Part shown: positions 18,059 to 27,240 of the stretch, in pieces
How positions within the stretch are numbered: position 1 is the first letter of the stretch
How the letters are laid out: each line of letters opens with the position of its first letter
From: Hydrogenimonas sp.
GTDB lineage: Bacteria > Campylobacterota > Campylobacteria > Campylobacterales > Hydrogenimonadaceae
NCBI GenBank assembly: GCA_003945285.1
Contig: AP019005.1
Coordinates: 310,001 to 374,000, forward strand
DNA: 64,000 nucleotides
Reading direction: 5' to 3'
Notes under the pieces: model-generated
Seen by the model: only the letters and a program-made list of their open reading frames with translations
Databases searched by the model: none
What the model was told of the DNA's origin: nothing
Position numbers and translations under genes: made by a program

Positions 18059-18853
18059 TCACTTGTAACAGTGCTCCTCGGCGGGAAATCTTCCCTCTTT
18101 CACATCGTCGGCGTATCTTTTCACAGCCTCTTTTACAAGCTTTGCGCCATCCAGGTACTCTTTTACGAATTTCGGCTTGAACTCTTCGAAAAAGCCTAGC
18201 ATATCGGACCATACGAGCACCTGTCCGTCGGTCTGTGCTCCGGCTCCTATGCCTATTACCGGAATCGAAAGCTCCCGTGTAACAGATTCGGCCAGTTCGG
18301 GTGTGACACCCTCTATGACCAGTGCGAAGGCTCCGGAGCTTTCGATGGCCGCGGCATCTTCGAGTACCTTTTGGAAACTCTTCTCATCCCGCCCCTTTAC
18401 CCTGTATCCGCCTTCCGATCTTACAGACTGCGGCAGGAGACCTACATGGCCCATAACGGCAATACCGTTCTCCACGAGATGGGAAACCATCGCCGCCCTT
18501 TCGGTGCCGCCCTCTATCTTTACCGCATCCGCCCGGGTACGCCGGAATATCTCGACGGCGTTTGCCAGAGCCTCATCTTTGGTATTTGTGCTTCCGAAGG
18601 GCATATCGCAGATTGTAAATGTCTGCGGAGCACCGTTGCATACGGCTTCGGTGTGGTAAATCATCTGATCGAGTGTGACGGAGAGTGTGTCGGGTCTGCC
18701 GCCGAAGCTCATATTGAGGCTGTCGCCTACGAGGATCATCTCCACTTCATCCGAAAAAAGGGAGGCGAAAAGCGCATCGTAAGCCGTGATCATAGTGAGT
18801 TTGCGGCTCCCCTTGGCGTCTTGAAGCGATGTTATCGTCTCTTTTTTGCGCAT
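18059..18853 (-). CDS. panB: 3-methyl-2-oxobutanoate hydroxymethyltransferase
   Basis: 264 residues. Family motifs: MITAYDALFA near residue 18, LVGDSLNMSFGG near 42, MPFGS, KIEGG near 115, GHVGLLPQS near 136, and GIGAGAQTDGQVLVWSDMLG near 200. PanB adds a hydroxymethyl group from methylene-tetrahydrofolate to ketoisovalerate, the first committed step of pantothenate and CoA synthesis. The ATG at 18851-18853 is used. No other pan gene is adjacent. Proximity of panB to ruvB is also recalled from Helicobacter. Confidence 0.96.
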   Translation of the reverse strand: MRKKETITSLQDAKGSRKLTMITAYDALFASLFSDEVEMILVGDSLNMSFGGRPDTLSVTLDQMIYHTEAVCNGAPQTFTICDMPFGSTNTKDEALANAVEIFRRTRADAVKIEGGTERAAMVSHLVENGIAVMGHVGLLPQSVRSEGGYRVKGRDEKSFQKVLEDAAAIESSGAFALVIEGVTPELAESVTRELSIPVIGIGAGAQTDGQVLVWSDMLGFFEEFKPKFVKEYLDGAKLVKEAVKRYADDVKEGRFPAEEHCYK

Positions 18854-18869
18854 CGAATCCCTTCTGTTT

Positions 18870-19032
18870 CCGATTTCCGAAAATTGGAACAGAACTAAAA
18901 CGCTGCGATGCTTGTAGTCAGGCTGTTTCGGAAAAATTTGAAGCGCACCTGGCGGGTGCGTCGATGATTTTTACGGAAGTGCTTGGCTGCAATTATCGTG
19001 ACGAATTCCTCTGTTTCCGTTTCGGAAATCGG
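18870..19032. mobile_element. Family-R hairpin-type repeat element, intact copy (163 bp)
   Basis: Ends are a perfect 13-bp inverted repeat (CCGATTTCCGAAA and its complement at 19020-19032). The whole element is an imperfect palindrome whose arms meet at CGCACC (centre about 18950) and GGTGCG. It aligns over its full length with the interrupted copy at 53916-54263 (about 75-80 percent identity by eye; equal length once the insertion is removed). No ORF of note and no transposase. It lies between panB and the Hpt gene, which are divergent. Confidence 0.8.
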
Positions 19033-19097
19033 GTTTGTTTGGTTGAGATCGATTCTATCCAAAAAATGGTATAATTGCAATCAAACAGGAGGCGCAG

Positions 19098-19496
19098 ATG
19101 GGTATCAGAAACAGGCTCGAGAGGCAGTTCGACTACGATATCGTCGATGAGTTTCTGGACCACTTCGACGTCATGACGGAAGTGATGGAACCGACCATCA
19201 TCTCTCTTGAAAAAGAGGATGTAAGAGAAGAGAAGATAAACGAACTCTTTAGAATCTTCCACAACATAAAATCGGCCTCCTCATTCCTTAAACTGGACCG
19301 GCTCCATCTGCTCTCCGAGCTTGCGGAAGAGACGATGGAGAGGCTCAGGGAGAATCCGGATGCCGTCAGTGAAGAGCTTATAGACTGGCTTCTTCTGGTG
19401 AGTGACCAGTTCCGCTCCTGGTATGCGGAGATATCCGGCGACGGAGAGCTGGAAGATATAAACCCGAAAATTCTGCTCGTTCCCCAGATAGGATAG
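19098..19496 (+). CDS. Stand-alone Hpt-domain protein
   Basis: 132 residues, mainly helical. The histidine phosphotransfer motif FHNIKSASSFLKL contains the probable phosphorylated histidine H55. Hpt proteins shuttle phosphoryl groups between receiver domains in phosphorelays. There is no kinase or receiver domain in the polypeptide and no kinase gene beside it. AGGAGG precedes the ATG at good spacing. trpA begins 6 bp after its stop, an operon partner with no functional link that I can see. A single-domain receiver (the CheY-like gene at 26.9 kb) is the nearest candidate partner. Confidence 0.75.
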   Translation: MGIRNRLERQFDYDIVDEFLDHFDVMTEVMEPTIISLEKEDVREEKINELFRIFHNIKSASSFLKLDRLHLLSELAEETMERLRENPDAVSEELIDWLLLVSDQFRSWYAEISGDGELEDINPKILLVPQIG

Positions 19497-19501
19497 ATAA
19501 T

Positions 19502-20242
19502 TTGAAAAAACTTGTTGCATATATTACCACCGGTTACCCGGATAAAAATTTTACCGTTGACCTCGCGCTTTCGCTGAAGGAGGCGGGAGTCGATTCGCTC
19601 GAACTGGGAATACCCTTTTCCGATCCGGTTGCGGACGGTCCCGTCATAGAGGCTGCCAACCTCTTTGCGCTCAGGAGCGGATTCAAAATATCCGACCTGC
19701 TGGAGGTGAGCGAAAAGATCGCACCCGAGATCGATACGCTCTGGATGGGGTATTTCAACCCCTTCTATCACAAAGGGGTCGACTACTTTCTCGAAAGAGC
19801 GCAGAGGTACGGGGTAAGCGGCTTCATAATACCGGACCTTCCACATGAAGAGGCGGCGGCATACAGAGACCGTTTCGATGAAAAAGATATCGCGCTCATC
19901 GAGTTCGTTGCCCCGACCGACAGTCGTGAACGAATAGCTGAAATCGTAAAAGATGCGAAGAAGTTCATATACATGGTCGCCTATGCCGGCATCACCGGAG
20001 CCGGCAGGAGCGAATCGCTCGAGGGTGTTATCTCTGCTGTGCGGGAACATACCGATACACCGCTTTACATCGGTTTCGGAGTTGATGAAAAGACAGCCAG
20101 AGAGAAGGCCAGATTTGTCGATGGCGTTATTGTGGGAAGTGCCTTTGTCAGGATCCTGCTTAAAGAAAACTTGACATACACCCAAAAAATAGATAATATA
20201 TCTACACTTGCGCGTTCGATCAAAGAGAAGATCAACGGGTAA
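19502..20242 (+). CDS. trpA: Tryptophan synthase alpha subunit
   Basis: 246 residues, TIM barrel. Motifs: LELGIPFSDPVADGPVI near residues 36-52 with the catalytic glutamate and aspartate in expected contexts, GFIIPDLPHEEA near 108, and YAGITGAG followed by IGFGVDEKTAR near 190. TrpA splits indoleglycerol phosphate to indole and glyceraldehyde 3-phosphate and channels indole to TrpB. The start is a TTG at 19502. trpB is not adjacent, so the trp genes are dispersed here. Confidence 0.96.
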   Translation: MKKLVAYITTGYPDKNFTVDLALSLKEAGVDSLELGIPFSDPVADGPVIEAANLFALRSGFKISDLLEVSEKIAPEIDTLWMGYFNPFYHKGVDYFLERAQRYGVSGFIIPDLPHEEAAAYRDRFDEKDIALIEFVAPTDSRERIAEIVKDAKKFIYMVAYAGITGAGRSESLEGVISAVREHTDTPLYIGFGVDEKTAREKARFVDGVIVGSAFVRILLKENLTYTQKIDNISTLARSIKEKING

Positions 20243-20259
20243 GATTTAGGTTTTTAGAC

Positions 20260-20629
20260 GGGGTTGACTTGGCTTCGACAGGAGCAGGTGATTTCCGGCT
20301 GCATGCCGATTTGGACACATCGTTAAACTGTCCGCAATGCAATAAACGCAAACAACACAGATTATCGCCCCGCTTACGCCGTAGCGTAAGTTTTAACCCT
20401 TACTGGGGCTGCTCTCTCCGCTGACGCCATATAGGCGGACTTCGAGAGTATCACAACCTTATGGCTATATCTGCAGGGTGCCTCGCCTGCAGACGAACCT
20501 TCGAGGCTCGCACGGCGCAGCTTTGGACATTGCGCGAAGCCGTGTTAAATCCAGCAATGTCGTCTAAGCATGTAGACGCCGGAAGTCGCTTGTTTCTGGA
20601 CAGGGGTTCGATTCCCCTCAACTCCACCA
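20260..20629 (+). ncRNA. ssrA: tmRNA
   Basis: 370 nt including the encoded CCA. The 5' GGGGTTGA pairs with TCAACTCC before the 3' ACCA, and the 3' T-arm GGGGTTCGATTCCCC is present. The 5' end GGGGTTGACTTGGCTTCGAC is highly typical. The resume codon GCA is at 20348, and the tag reading frame (20348-20389) encodes ANNTDYRPAYAVA followed by TAA. tmRNA with SmpB rescues stalled ribosomes and tags products for proteolysis. It is 17 bp after trpA on the same strand. One-piece arrangement. Confidence 0.97.
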
Positions 20630-20686
20630 CACTACTTTCTGCTTCAACCTTTCAAATGACAAATTCATAATTGCAGTCGTTACAGA

Positions 20687-21802
20687 TTAGAAGAGCATCC
20701 TGTAAGAGATGGATACCCCGATAGATGATGGATCTTTTATCGAGTCGCTTTTTAGGGATATCCGCAGCTCTCTCCAGGCCACATCGACTCCCAGGGTCGA
20801 GAAACGAAAGTCGTAACCCAGTGCGGCTGCAAAATCGTTTGTGAAACGGTTGCTCGCCGTGATATAAGGGAACCACCTCTCTTTGACAAAGTCTGTTCCG
20901 GCCGTGTAGATTGTCTCCCCTTGTCCGTAGGATGCTTCCGCTCTCCACTTTGCATAGAGCTTTTGGGTATGGTCCAGATACTTTTCCACTCCGGAGACTG
21001 TCGGGTTGTAGACTACAAAGCCGTTTTCATCGTAACTCTTGTTCGAGGAGTTTATGTTCACGTAACTGTAGGGCAGTCTTTTCCAGCGGATTCTTCCGAA
21101 AATATCGTTGGCCAGCAGCCGAAGCGAAATATCTTCAATGTCATACTCCATGCTTATATGTGTTGAATAGCCGAATCCGTCGGCTTTTTCCACATCTAGG
21201 TTATAGAGGTAGTTTTCGGTGTAGTAGTAGTCCGAAACGGCGCTGAAGTCGTAATCTTTCGAAGAGTTTGCCGTAGCGTACCCTTGCAGGTAGCCGTGCT
21301 GCATATTGCGTCCGCGCAGCAGCTCGAACCCCAAGCCGATTTTCAGATGCTTATTGTCCGAGTCGATGATATCGAAAGCGTTGGAGTATAGTATGCCGTC
21401 GGCTTCGAACCCATCTATGGAGATATCCAGATCGTACCTTTTGCCCGGTATGAATCCTGTATCGTTCAGTTGCTGCCATATAAGCAAGACGGTGTCACGG
21501 TTCGCCGCCGTAAACGACTGGTGTCTGTATGTATAGCCCAGATAGCCAAACTCTCCATATGTTGCGCCGATATCGGTCCTCACATCGTCTATGGCCAGGT
21601 TGGTCCCATCTTCGGGGTGAAACTCTCCGTGCCAATTGTCCAAAAGATCACTTAGCGAGACCGGATCGTCGGCTACGAAGGCCTGTATACCGGCAGAGAG
21701 ACCGTTACCCTCTTGCTGTTTAAGCGGGTCGTAAAAAGAGAATACTCCCGCCGCCGCATTTGTAAGCAGCAGCGGGAGAGAGAAAACTATGAGTTTTCGC
21801 AA
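20687..21802 (-). CDS. Putative outer-membrane beta-barrel protein
   Basis: 371 residues. A signal peptide (MRKLIVFSLPLLLTNAAAG) is followed by alternating polar/hydrophobic stretches rich in aromatic residues (YGEFGYLGYTYRHQSF, FAAALGYDFRF), ending in SYRMLF, a C-terminal phenylalanine typical of outer-membrane barrels. I do not recognise the family. The start is a TTG at 21802, 9 bp after the stop of the lipoprotein gene, so the two are co-transcribed. It may be a porin-like or surface-anchoring protein working with the lipoprotein (inference). Confidence 0.6.
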   Translation of the reverse strand: MRKLIVFSLPLLLTNAAAGVFSFYDPLKQQEGNGLSAGIQAFVADDPVSLSDLLDNWHGEFHPEDGTNLAIDDVRTDIGATYGEFGYLGYTYRHQSFTAANRDTVLLIWQQLNDTGFIPGKRYDLDISIDGFEADGILYSNAFDIIDSDNKHLKIGLGFELLRGRNMQHGYLQGYATANSSKDYDFSAVSDYYYTENYLYNLDVEKADGFGYSTHISMEYDIEDISLRLLANDIFGRIRWKRLPYSYVNINSSNKSYDENGFVVYNPTVSGVEKYLDHTQKLYAKWRAEASYGQGETIYTAGTDFVKERWFPYITASNRFTNDFAAALGYDFRFSTLGVDVAWRELRISLKSDSIKDPSSIGVSISYRMLF

Positions 21803-21811
21803 CTTAAAAGC

Positions 21812-24148
21812 TTAGGGGAGAGACTCGAAAGAGCCATCGATATATTTTATTCGCGGGATTCCTGTATCGTTGTCCAGTCTTCCGATAACCCTGCCGTCTC
21901 TTTCCAGCGGTGTCGTCGCATCGTAGTCGATGTCGCCGTTATTGAATATGACGGTCATGGTAACCCCGTTGCCGGATGTAATCGTAATGTTTCCATCTTC
22001 ACTGTTTTCATTGTATGTACCATCGATGTTTACGGTCATAGCACCGTATACGTATGCTACAGAACCGGTGTTTAGTCCTGTAGCCGGGTCGAATTCGTGA
22101 GTGATGTTGAGACTCAAATCATCGAGCCCAGTACGCTTAAGGACCCCGCTTACCACTGTCCTGGTGGCAGGTTCGTCATTGACATTGTCCGGGTTGCTTA
22201 GATTCATATCGGCGGCATTGAGCAGAGTGACTGCCACAGTTCCGTCCAGCTCGGTTCCGCTCTGAACATTTCTTATCGTTCCGTTGAGTGAGATGCTATT
22301 TGGAATATATCCGTTGTTTCCTACCTTCATATCGGCATCCACGTTAGACCAGAGTCCGTCTACGAAGGGGCTGGAGCCACTTGGGCATGATCCGATGAAT
22401 ATTATCGTTGCAGCACTGAAGTCGTTATAGTAGTACTCTTTTCCTTCGATAACTTTGCTGAAGCTTCCGCCGCTGTCCGTAACTATATCATACGAGGAGT
22501 TATCGTCCATGACGATGGTTAAGGATGAGTTGTTGAAGTCTCCATAATAGGCGAAGTTCGAGTCGTAGCAGCCTACATGGCCCCCTACATGGGTTGTGTA
22601 TACTTCGGTGAAACCTCCGTTTGTTGCAAGCGATGTATTCATCGTATATGCGACGTTAAGTGTCGCGGTAGCAGTGTAGTTGCTGTCGAGAGCGCCGTTT
22701 AGAGTGACTTCGTTCAGCTTGACATAGTTCAATTTGAATGGGTCGTTTATATTGCTTGCATTGTAGTCGTAACCTACATCGGCTTTGAAGCCTTTGATTC
22801 CAAGCATCGTACCGTCCGCCGTAGAGAGGTTTATGTCGCCGACCTCCATTTGTGCACCGTCGGTTGTCTTAGTCAGCGTGACATTTGCCTGGAAAGTCTG
22901 TTGAGACTGGTTGGTTTCATAGAGCATGGTTGCCGGAATCGTACCGTCGAAAGCTGCCGTCACTGTTGTGAAAGTGTTCGGATCTATAGTGGAAGGGTCC
23001 GCCGTCGGCAGTGTTATGGTTCCGCTTCCGGCTACCCATATGGTGCCGTTTTTATCGTCTGTTATAGTGTAGTTCCATACAGATGCGTTGAGATCAGTCC
23101 TGTTGAGGTTCGCCACTCTGCTGTCACCGTTTGCAAGGGTGACGAATGTGGTGTTTACATCTGTAAGGTTGTTGTCTATACTTGTAAATACCTCAAACAT
23201 GAGGTTTCCCAGCACCAAAGATGCCAGATCGCCGTTTACCGTAACGTTCTGTGTGGCTGAACCCATTGCTTTTGCTTCCGTATCGAACACTCCACCGTCG
23301 CTGAAGAGTGTGTTCCCCTGTGTTCTGAGGTCCTGGAAAAGTGCTTTTGCAACGGCTACATCGTCCGTTGTGCCTGCGCTGTCCGGTATGAACGTACCTA
23401 TATTGACTACAGCCTCTACGAACGGTGTGGTAACATTGCTCTCATCCATCTTCAGGGCGAGAGTTTCTGTGTATACACTGTCGTCACCAAGCTCTCCGTC
23501 GGCGGCATCTTCGGCTATATCTTCCACAAGCTGCTGAATTGGGAGGTTCGCATCTTCTGCCGCGGCATGGAAGGCTTCGATCACATCCGCATAGAGATTT
23601 TCAGTGGGATCGGAAGATATAGGGTCGGCGATACTGAATATTTGACTAACGGCATTGCGCGCCTCTTCGAGTTTCGTTCCATCTATTTCAGCATCCGTGT
23701 TCCCCTCCGTGGCCATCATGAACATAACGTGCGTAACGGGCGATACGTTAACCGTTATTTCGGTCCCCTCTGCTATGTTGGCCGCAGAGTAGAGATGTGT
23801 ATCGGTCGGGCACTCCGAGTAGGTGTTGGAGTCCGGAAAGTAAAGTCGCGAGTTTGCATCGCACCTTACCGATACGACAGCGACACCTTCATATGCCCCC
23901 GCATCTACACTGTATGTACCGTCGGTGGCACTTGTTCTTGCGCTTCATATAACCTCTCCCGCTGCGCTGCCTTTGTGAACTTCGACGACTCCGTCCAGTA
24001 TGAGTTCGTCTACCGCTTTTCCGGTTATGGTTACGCCTGCCGTCGTAGCCGTCGTAGTGGAGTCTCCACCGCCGCACCCGCTGAAGAGCAGGGAGCCGGC
24101 TACTATTGCGCCGGCGACAATACTGATTTGTCCGAATCGTGTCTTCAT
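21812..24148 (-). pseudogene. Large surface lipoprotein gene interrupted by one in-frame TGA
   Basis: Translated through one TGA at 23945-23947, the frame runs 778 codons without a shift. A lipoprotein signal (SGC, lipidated C25) is followed by a Thr-rich linker and an SpaA/carboxypeptidase-regulatory-like segment (GVTITGKAVDELILDGVVEV, then after the stop TSATDGTYSVDAGAYEG). The long remainder is Asp/Asn/Thr-rich and beta-repetitive, like secreted surface proteins. The stop falls inside the first small beta domain, so the 67-residue product would be useless. Either this is a recent nonsense mutation, a sequencing error, or the downstream ATGs near 23725 start an unexported remnant. Downstream codons remain open and gene-like, so decay, if real, is recent. 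Confidence 0.7.
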
Positions 24149-24381
24149 TGTTTACTCCTGATAGAATTTGCTTCTACATATTTCCATTATAGGAGAAGAT
24201 TCTTTAACAATAAATTAAACATATCAAAATGCATCAAGTCAATTAGCGATACTAATATATATTTAATTTATAAAAAGTTTTGGTCGGGACGTAGAGGGAG
24301 AGACTCTTTCCCGTTCGGTGGTCTGTATCCATATATATATGCCCGGAAACGCTACTGTTGGCAGTTACTGGTACGGACTCA

Positions 24382-25335
24382 ATGTTTTGCGCTACAATTC
24401 CGAATAAGAAAAGAGTTTTGACACAAGGGGATGTTTTGCAGATAAAAGAGATTCAACAGTACTCCGAGGTTCGTCCCAAGGCGAGAGCATATCTGTGCTA
24501 CCTGCTTTCGAGGAATATTCCAAACAGGACCCCGGAAGTTACCCTGGATACAATAGTTGCCGCTCTTAAGAAGATCAAGAAAGAGGTCAAGGAGATAGAA
24601 GTTCTCTATATTCTGGATTCAAAGGGACGGCAAGTCGGAAACAGCATAAGCCGTGTGCAGGCGTACCGGACCGGTGAGGGTGAAAACAGGGCGATGCGAG
24701 CCTACTACTACAGGGCTGCCAGGGAAAAAAGGTGTATTCTTACCGACCCGTACCCCTCCAAGATCGGCGGAGTTCTGGTTGTGACAGCGGCCTATCCGGT
24801 ATATAACGAGAAGGGGCAGCTGCAGTATGTCGTATGTGCGGATATACCGCTGGACAAGCTGCTCAAAATGGTACATCCCGCATCGGCGGAGACACTTTTC
24901 GGAAGATTTAGCAAGATCGGCTACGCAATGTTCTCCTTAGCGCTGCTGGCTGTGGCGCTGCTGCTGTTTTTGAACGGTATAAAGAGCTTTCTGACATACG
25001 GTTTCAACTTTATACATATCGACATCAAAGAGATGTTCGAAGCGACAATTCTGCTGACACTCTCTCTCGCCATTTTCGACCTTGTGAAAGCTATCTTCGA
25101 AGAGGAGGTGCTGGGGGAGCAGAAGAGAGGGGAGCATGACGAAATACACAAGACGATGATACGCTTCCTCGGCTCCATCATCATCGCTCTTGCGATCGAA
25201 GCTTTGATGCTGGTCTTCAAATTCGCTATAATCGACCCGGAAAAGCTGGTATACGCCGTCTACCTAATAGGCGGCGTTACGATGCTTCTTCTTGGGCTCT
25301 CCTTCTATCTCAGAAGCATCAGGAAAAGTGAATAG
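24382..25335 (+). CDS. PDC-type sensor domain membrane protein
   Basis: About 317 residues. An N-terminal soluble half (VRPKARAYLCYLLSRN, then LYILDSKGRQVGNSIS and LTDPYPSKIGGVLVVTAAYPV) has the fold pattern of a PDC/Cache ligand-binding domain. Four hydrophobic segments follow (about 190-210, 230-250, 270-290 and 295-312 of the longest form). There is no kinase, HAMP, GGDEF or methyl-accepting domain, so its output is unclear. Similar proteins occur in Campylobacterota, as I recall, without a settled function. Start uncertain: ATG 24382 lacks a ribosome-binding site, while an in-frame TTG at 24436 has AAGGGG at good spacing. hisH starts immediately after its stop. Confidence 0.65.
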   Translation: MFCATIPNKKRVLTQGDVLQIKEIQQYSEVRPKARAYLCYLLSRNIPNRTPEVTLDTIVAALKKIKKEVKEIEVLYILDSKGRQVGNSISRVQAYRTGEGENRAMRAYYYRAAREKRCILTDPYPSKIGGVLVVTAAYPVYNEKGQLQYVVCADIPLDKLLKMVHPASAETLFGRFSKIGYAMFSLALLAVALLLFLNGIKSFLTYGFNFIHIDIKEMFEATILLTLSLAIFDLVKAIFEEEVLGEQKRGEHDEIHKTMIRFLGSIIIALAIEALMLVFKFAIIDPEKLVYAVYLIGGVTMLLLGLSFYLRSIRKSE

Positions 25336-25953
25336 ATGGTTGCGATAATAGACTACAGGATGGGGAATCTCGCGAGTGTTAGAAACGCACTTGCGAAAAT
25401 AGGTGCAGATTCGGCTGTCGTATCGGATCCGCACGAAGTCAAAAAGTATGAAAGGGTGCTGCTTCCCGGGGTCGGAGCTTTCGGGGATGCCATGGTCCAT
25501 CTGCGCGAAAGAGGCATGGATGAGGCGGTAAAGGAGTTCGCCTCTTCCGGAAAACCGATGCTCGGTATCTGCCTGGGGATGCAGCTTCTCTTTTCCAAAA
25601 GCTTGGAATTCGGAATACACGAGGGGCTCGCCCTTATTCCGGGCGAAGTCGTCCCTTTCGATCCGAATCTTTTCGATACTCCGCACAAGATTCCCCATAT
25701 GGGCTGGAATGAGCTCTTCGTACAGAGAGATACGCCTATCTTGTCCGATCTTCCGAAGGAGTTCTATCTCTATTTCGTACACTCTTTTCACGCGGTCACG
25801 ACGGATGAGTACGCCATAGGCCGGACATGGTACGGTTACGAGTTTGTAAGCGCCGTTCAAAACGGTAATATATTCGGAATACAGCCGCACCCTGAAAAGT
25901 CTCATAACAACGGCTTGAAAATCTTAAAAAACTTTGTTGAATTTCAAGGATGA
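25336..25953 (+). CDS. hisH: Imidazole glycerol phosphate synthase glutaminase subunit
   Basis: 205 residues, class I glutamine amidotransferase. The nucleophile elbow [10 protein letters not shown] contains the catalytic cysteine near residue 80; GVGAFGDAM and the histidine/glutamate motif QPHPEKS near the C-terminus complete the triad. HisH supplies ammonia to HisF. The start ATG directly abuts the previous stop. hisA follows after 4 bp; hisF is not in this window. Confidence 0.96.
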   Translation: MVAIIDYRMGNLASVRNALAKIGADSAVVSDPHEVKKYERVLLPGVGAFGDAMVHLRERGMDEAVKEFASSGKPMLGICLGMQLLFSKSLEFGIHEGLALIPGEVVPFDPNLFDTPHKIPHMGWNELFVQRDTPILSDLPKEFYLYFVHSFHAVTTDEYAIGRTWYGYEFVSAVQNGNIFGIQPHPEKSHNNGLKILKNFVEFQG

Positions 25954-25957
25954 CATT

Positions 25958-26677
25958 TTGGAAATACTACCCGCTATAGATCTGAAAGACGGAAAGGCCG
26001 TCCGGCTGACAAAAGGACTTATGGAGAGTGCGAAAATATACAGCGACGAGCCCTGGCAGCTTGCAAAAGCGTTCGAAGAGATGGGCTCGAAATGGCTTCA
26101 TCTGGTAGATCTCAACGGAGCGTTCGCCGGTGAACCTAAAAACCTGGAGCAGATTGAAAAGATTCGAAAAAACTGCAGCCTGAAAATGGAACTGGGCGGG
26201 GGAATACGGGACGAAGAGACGATAAAACGTTACCTGGACCTGGGCATAGAGAGGCTTATTTTGGGCTCCATCGCCGTTAAAGACCCAGATTTCGTCAAAG
26301 AGATGGCGGCAAAATACCCGATCGCCGTGGGGATAGACGCCATAGATGGTTATGTGGCCGTAGAGGGGTGGGCCGAAGTGAGCAGCATGAAGGCGACCTC
26401 CCTGGCCAAAGCGTTCGCCGAGTGCGGTGTGGAGGCCATTATATGCACCGATGTCGGCAGGGACGGTACCCTGGGCGGAGTGAACGTTCAGTTTACGGTA
26501 TCTATAGCAGAAGCGTCGGGAGTGGATACCATAGCGAGCGGCGGCGTACGCGACATGAGAGATATAGAGGCTCTGCTCGCGACCGGGAAGGTTGCCGGAG
26601 TCATCGTTGGCAAAGCCTTCTACGAAGGCACTTTGGACCTGAAAGAGGCGTTCGAAGCCGTTTCGCAGAGAGGATAA
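25958..26677 (+). CDS. hisA: ProFAR isomerase
   Basis: 239 residues, TIM barrel. N-terminal [16 protein letters not shown] includes the catalytic aspartate; the second half has [15 protein letters not shown] with the second aspartate, then IASGGVRDM and [11 protein letters not shown] phosphate-binding motifs. HisA performs the Amadori rearrangement of ProFAR in histidine synthesis. The frame is open from 25934, but the TTG at 25958 has AAGGA at good spacing and gives the normal N-terminus. It follows hisH in one operon. Confidence 0.95.
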   Translation: MEILPAIDLKDGKAVRLTKGLMESAKIYSDEPWQLAKAFEEMGSKWLHLVDLNGAFAGEPKNLEQIEKIRKNCSLKMELGGGIRDEETIKRYLDLGIERLILGSIAVKDPDFVKEMAAKYPIAVGIDAIDGYVAVEGWAEVSSMKATSLAKAFAECGVEAIICTDVGRDGTLGGVNVQFTVSIAEASGVDTIASGGVRDMRDIEALLATGKVAGVIVGKAFYEGTLDLKEAFEAVSQRG

Positions 26678-26862
26678 TCCGCTTCGGCTCTCTGCTACCC
26701 GGTACTCTTAGCCCAAAATCTGCAGCTCCGGAAGGGGAGACTCCGTCCGGCGTGCAGATACAACCCGCCTCATTATATCAACGTGAAATTTTTCTTAATC
26801 TTAATTAAATGGTCCAGACGATAAAATGAGCAAAACATATTCTAATTGAAGAAGGATACCCA

Positions 26863-27240
26863 TTGAAGATAATGGTAGTAGACGACAGTTCGACAATGCG
26901 CAGGATTATAAAAAACACTCTCGGTCGACTTGGTTACAAAGATCTTCTCGAAGCCGAGGACGGTGTTCAGGCGTGGGAAGTGATGCAGCAGAACAAGGAT
27001 GATATCGGGGTTCTGATTACAGACTGGAACATGCCCAACATGAACGGCCTGGAGCTTGTGAAGAAGGTGAGAGGAGAGAGTGCCTTTGAGGATATTCCCA
27101 TAATCATGGTAACTACTGAGGGCGGAAAGGCGGAAGTGATAACTGCTTTGAAAGCCGGTGTGAACAACTACATCGTCAAACCATTCACTCCGCAGGTGCT
27201 GAAAGAGAAGCTCGAAGCGGTACTCGGCTTAAACGACTGA
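26863..27240 (+). CDS. cheY: CheY-like single-domain response regulator
   Basis: 125 residues, one receiver domain. Acidic pair D7/D8, phosphoacceptor D54 (LITDWNMPN), threonine in MVTTEGG near 86, and lysine in IVKPF near 109, all as in chemotaxis CheY. It would control flagellar rotation through FliM. The start is a TTG at 26863 with GAAGGA upstream. The stop overlaps the prmA start (TGATG). The order cheY-prmA-ftsH-psd-related-pssA is the one I recall from Campylobacter jejuni, which supports the CheY name. Confidence 0.92.
   Translation: MKIMVVDDSSTMRRIIKNTLGRLGYKDLLEAEDGVQAWEVMQQNKDDIGVLITDWNMPNMNGLELVKKVRGESAFEDIPIIMVTTEGGKAEVITALKAGVNNYIVKPFTPQVLKEKLEAVLGLND

Noticed and set aside
17784-18212. 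A 142-codon minus-strand frame across the panB-ruvB spacer
   Set aside because: It overlaps the panB 3' end and translates the heptamer repeats and hairpin; no start signal and no family resemblance.
23945-23947. Selenocysteine codon in the lipoprotein
   Set aside because: The position is in a structural beta domain with no redox context, and the nearest downstream hairpin is weak and poorly placed for a bacterial SECIS.
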